58,999 nt of DNA, taken from contig QUTJ01031851.1 in assembly GCA_003573635.1 (NCBI GenBank), forward strand, positions 1 to 58,999; not shown here. Reading direction: 5' to 3'. The text below holds more notes on this DNA, generated by a model. It did not search any database. It was not told where the DNA came from and saw nothing but the letters and a program-made list of their open reading frames with translations. Source of the DNA: Goniomonas avonlea. Lineage: Eukaryota; Cryptophyceae; Goniomonadida; Goniomonadaceae. The first letter of the stretch is position 1.

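Noticed and set aside
1539-58999. Bacterial origin (contaminant giant adhesin)
   Set aside because: The GPS, REJ and polycystin TM2 features are eukaryotic, and the adjacent gene has spliceosomal introns.

Overview
This window looks like nuclear DNA of a unicellular eukaryote, probably a flagellated protist or alga. Four lines of evidence point that way: GT-AG introns in one gene, the REJ, GAIN/GPS and polycystin-type membrane modules in the other, high GC content, and close gene spacing. I cannot name the species. Cryptophytes, haptophytes and other algal flagellates are the groups where I would first look for this style of IPT/TIG-like repeat, but that is recollection, not a search result.

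Layout. Positions 1-376 hold no gene I can support, only short direct repeats. Positions 377-1261 (minus strand) hold the 5' part of an ankyrin-repeat protein gene with at least five exons and very short introns. Positions 1262-1538 are a divergent intergenic promoter with a palindromic TGACGTCA site. From 1539 to the last base (plus strand) there is one uninterrupted reading frame: 19,153 complete codons, no intron, no stop, running off the window. Apart from the first 1.5 kb, the window is a single exon.

The giant protein starts with a signal peptide. About 202 tandem IPT/TIG-like beta-sandwich units of about 87 residues follow (1.6-54.2 kb), then two more ordinary IPT units, one filamin-type Ig repeat, a REJ/PKD-like region, a GAIN-like region with a GPS motif, and three membrane helices. 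The second of these carries the sequence pattern that follows the PLAT domain in polycystin-1 proteins. Here the PLAT domain is absent, and the rest of the channel-like membrane region lies beyond the window. I read it as a polycystin-1-like receptor with an enormous repeat ectodomain of roughly 1.9 MDa, which if extended could be of the order of 0.8 micrometre long.

The array records its own history. Units 5-23 form a five-unit higher-order repeat present four times, one copy having lost a unit. Two of these copies share 788 bp with only three differences, all synonymous. A separate two-unit patch at 12.7 kb recurs almost unchanged at 17.4 kb. The rest of the array is old and diverged. Nothing looks viral, transposon-derived or like an RNA gene.
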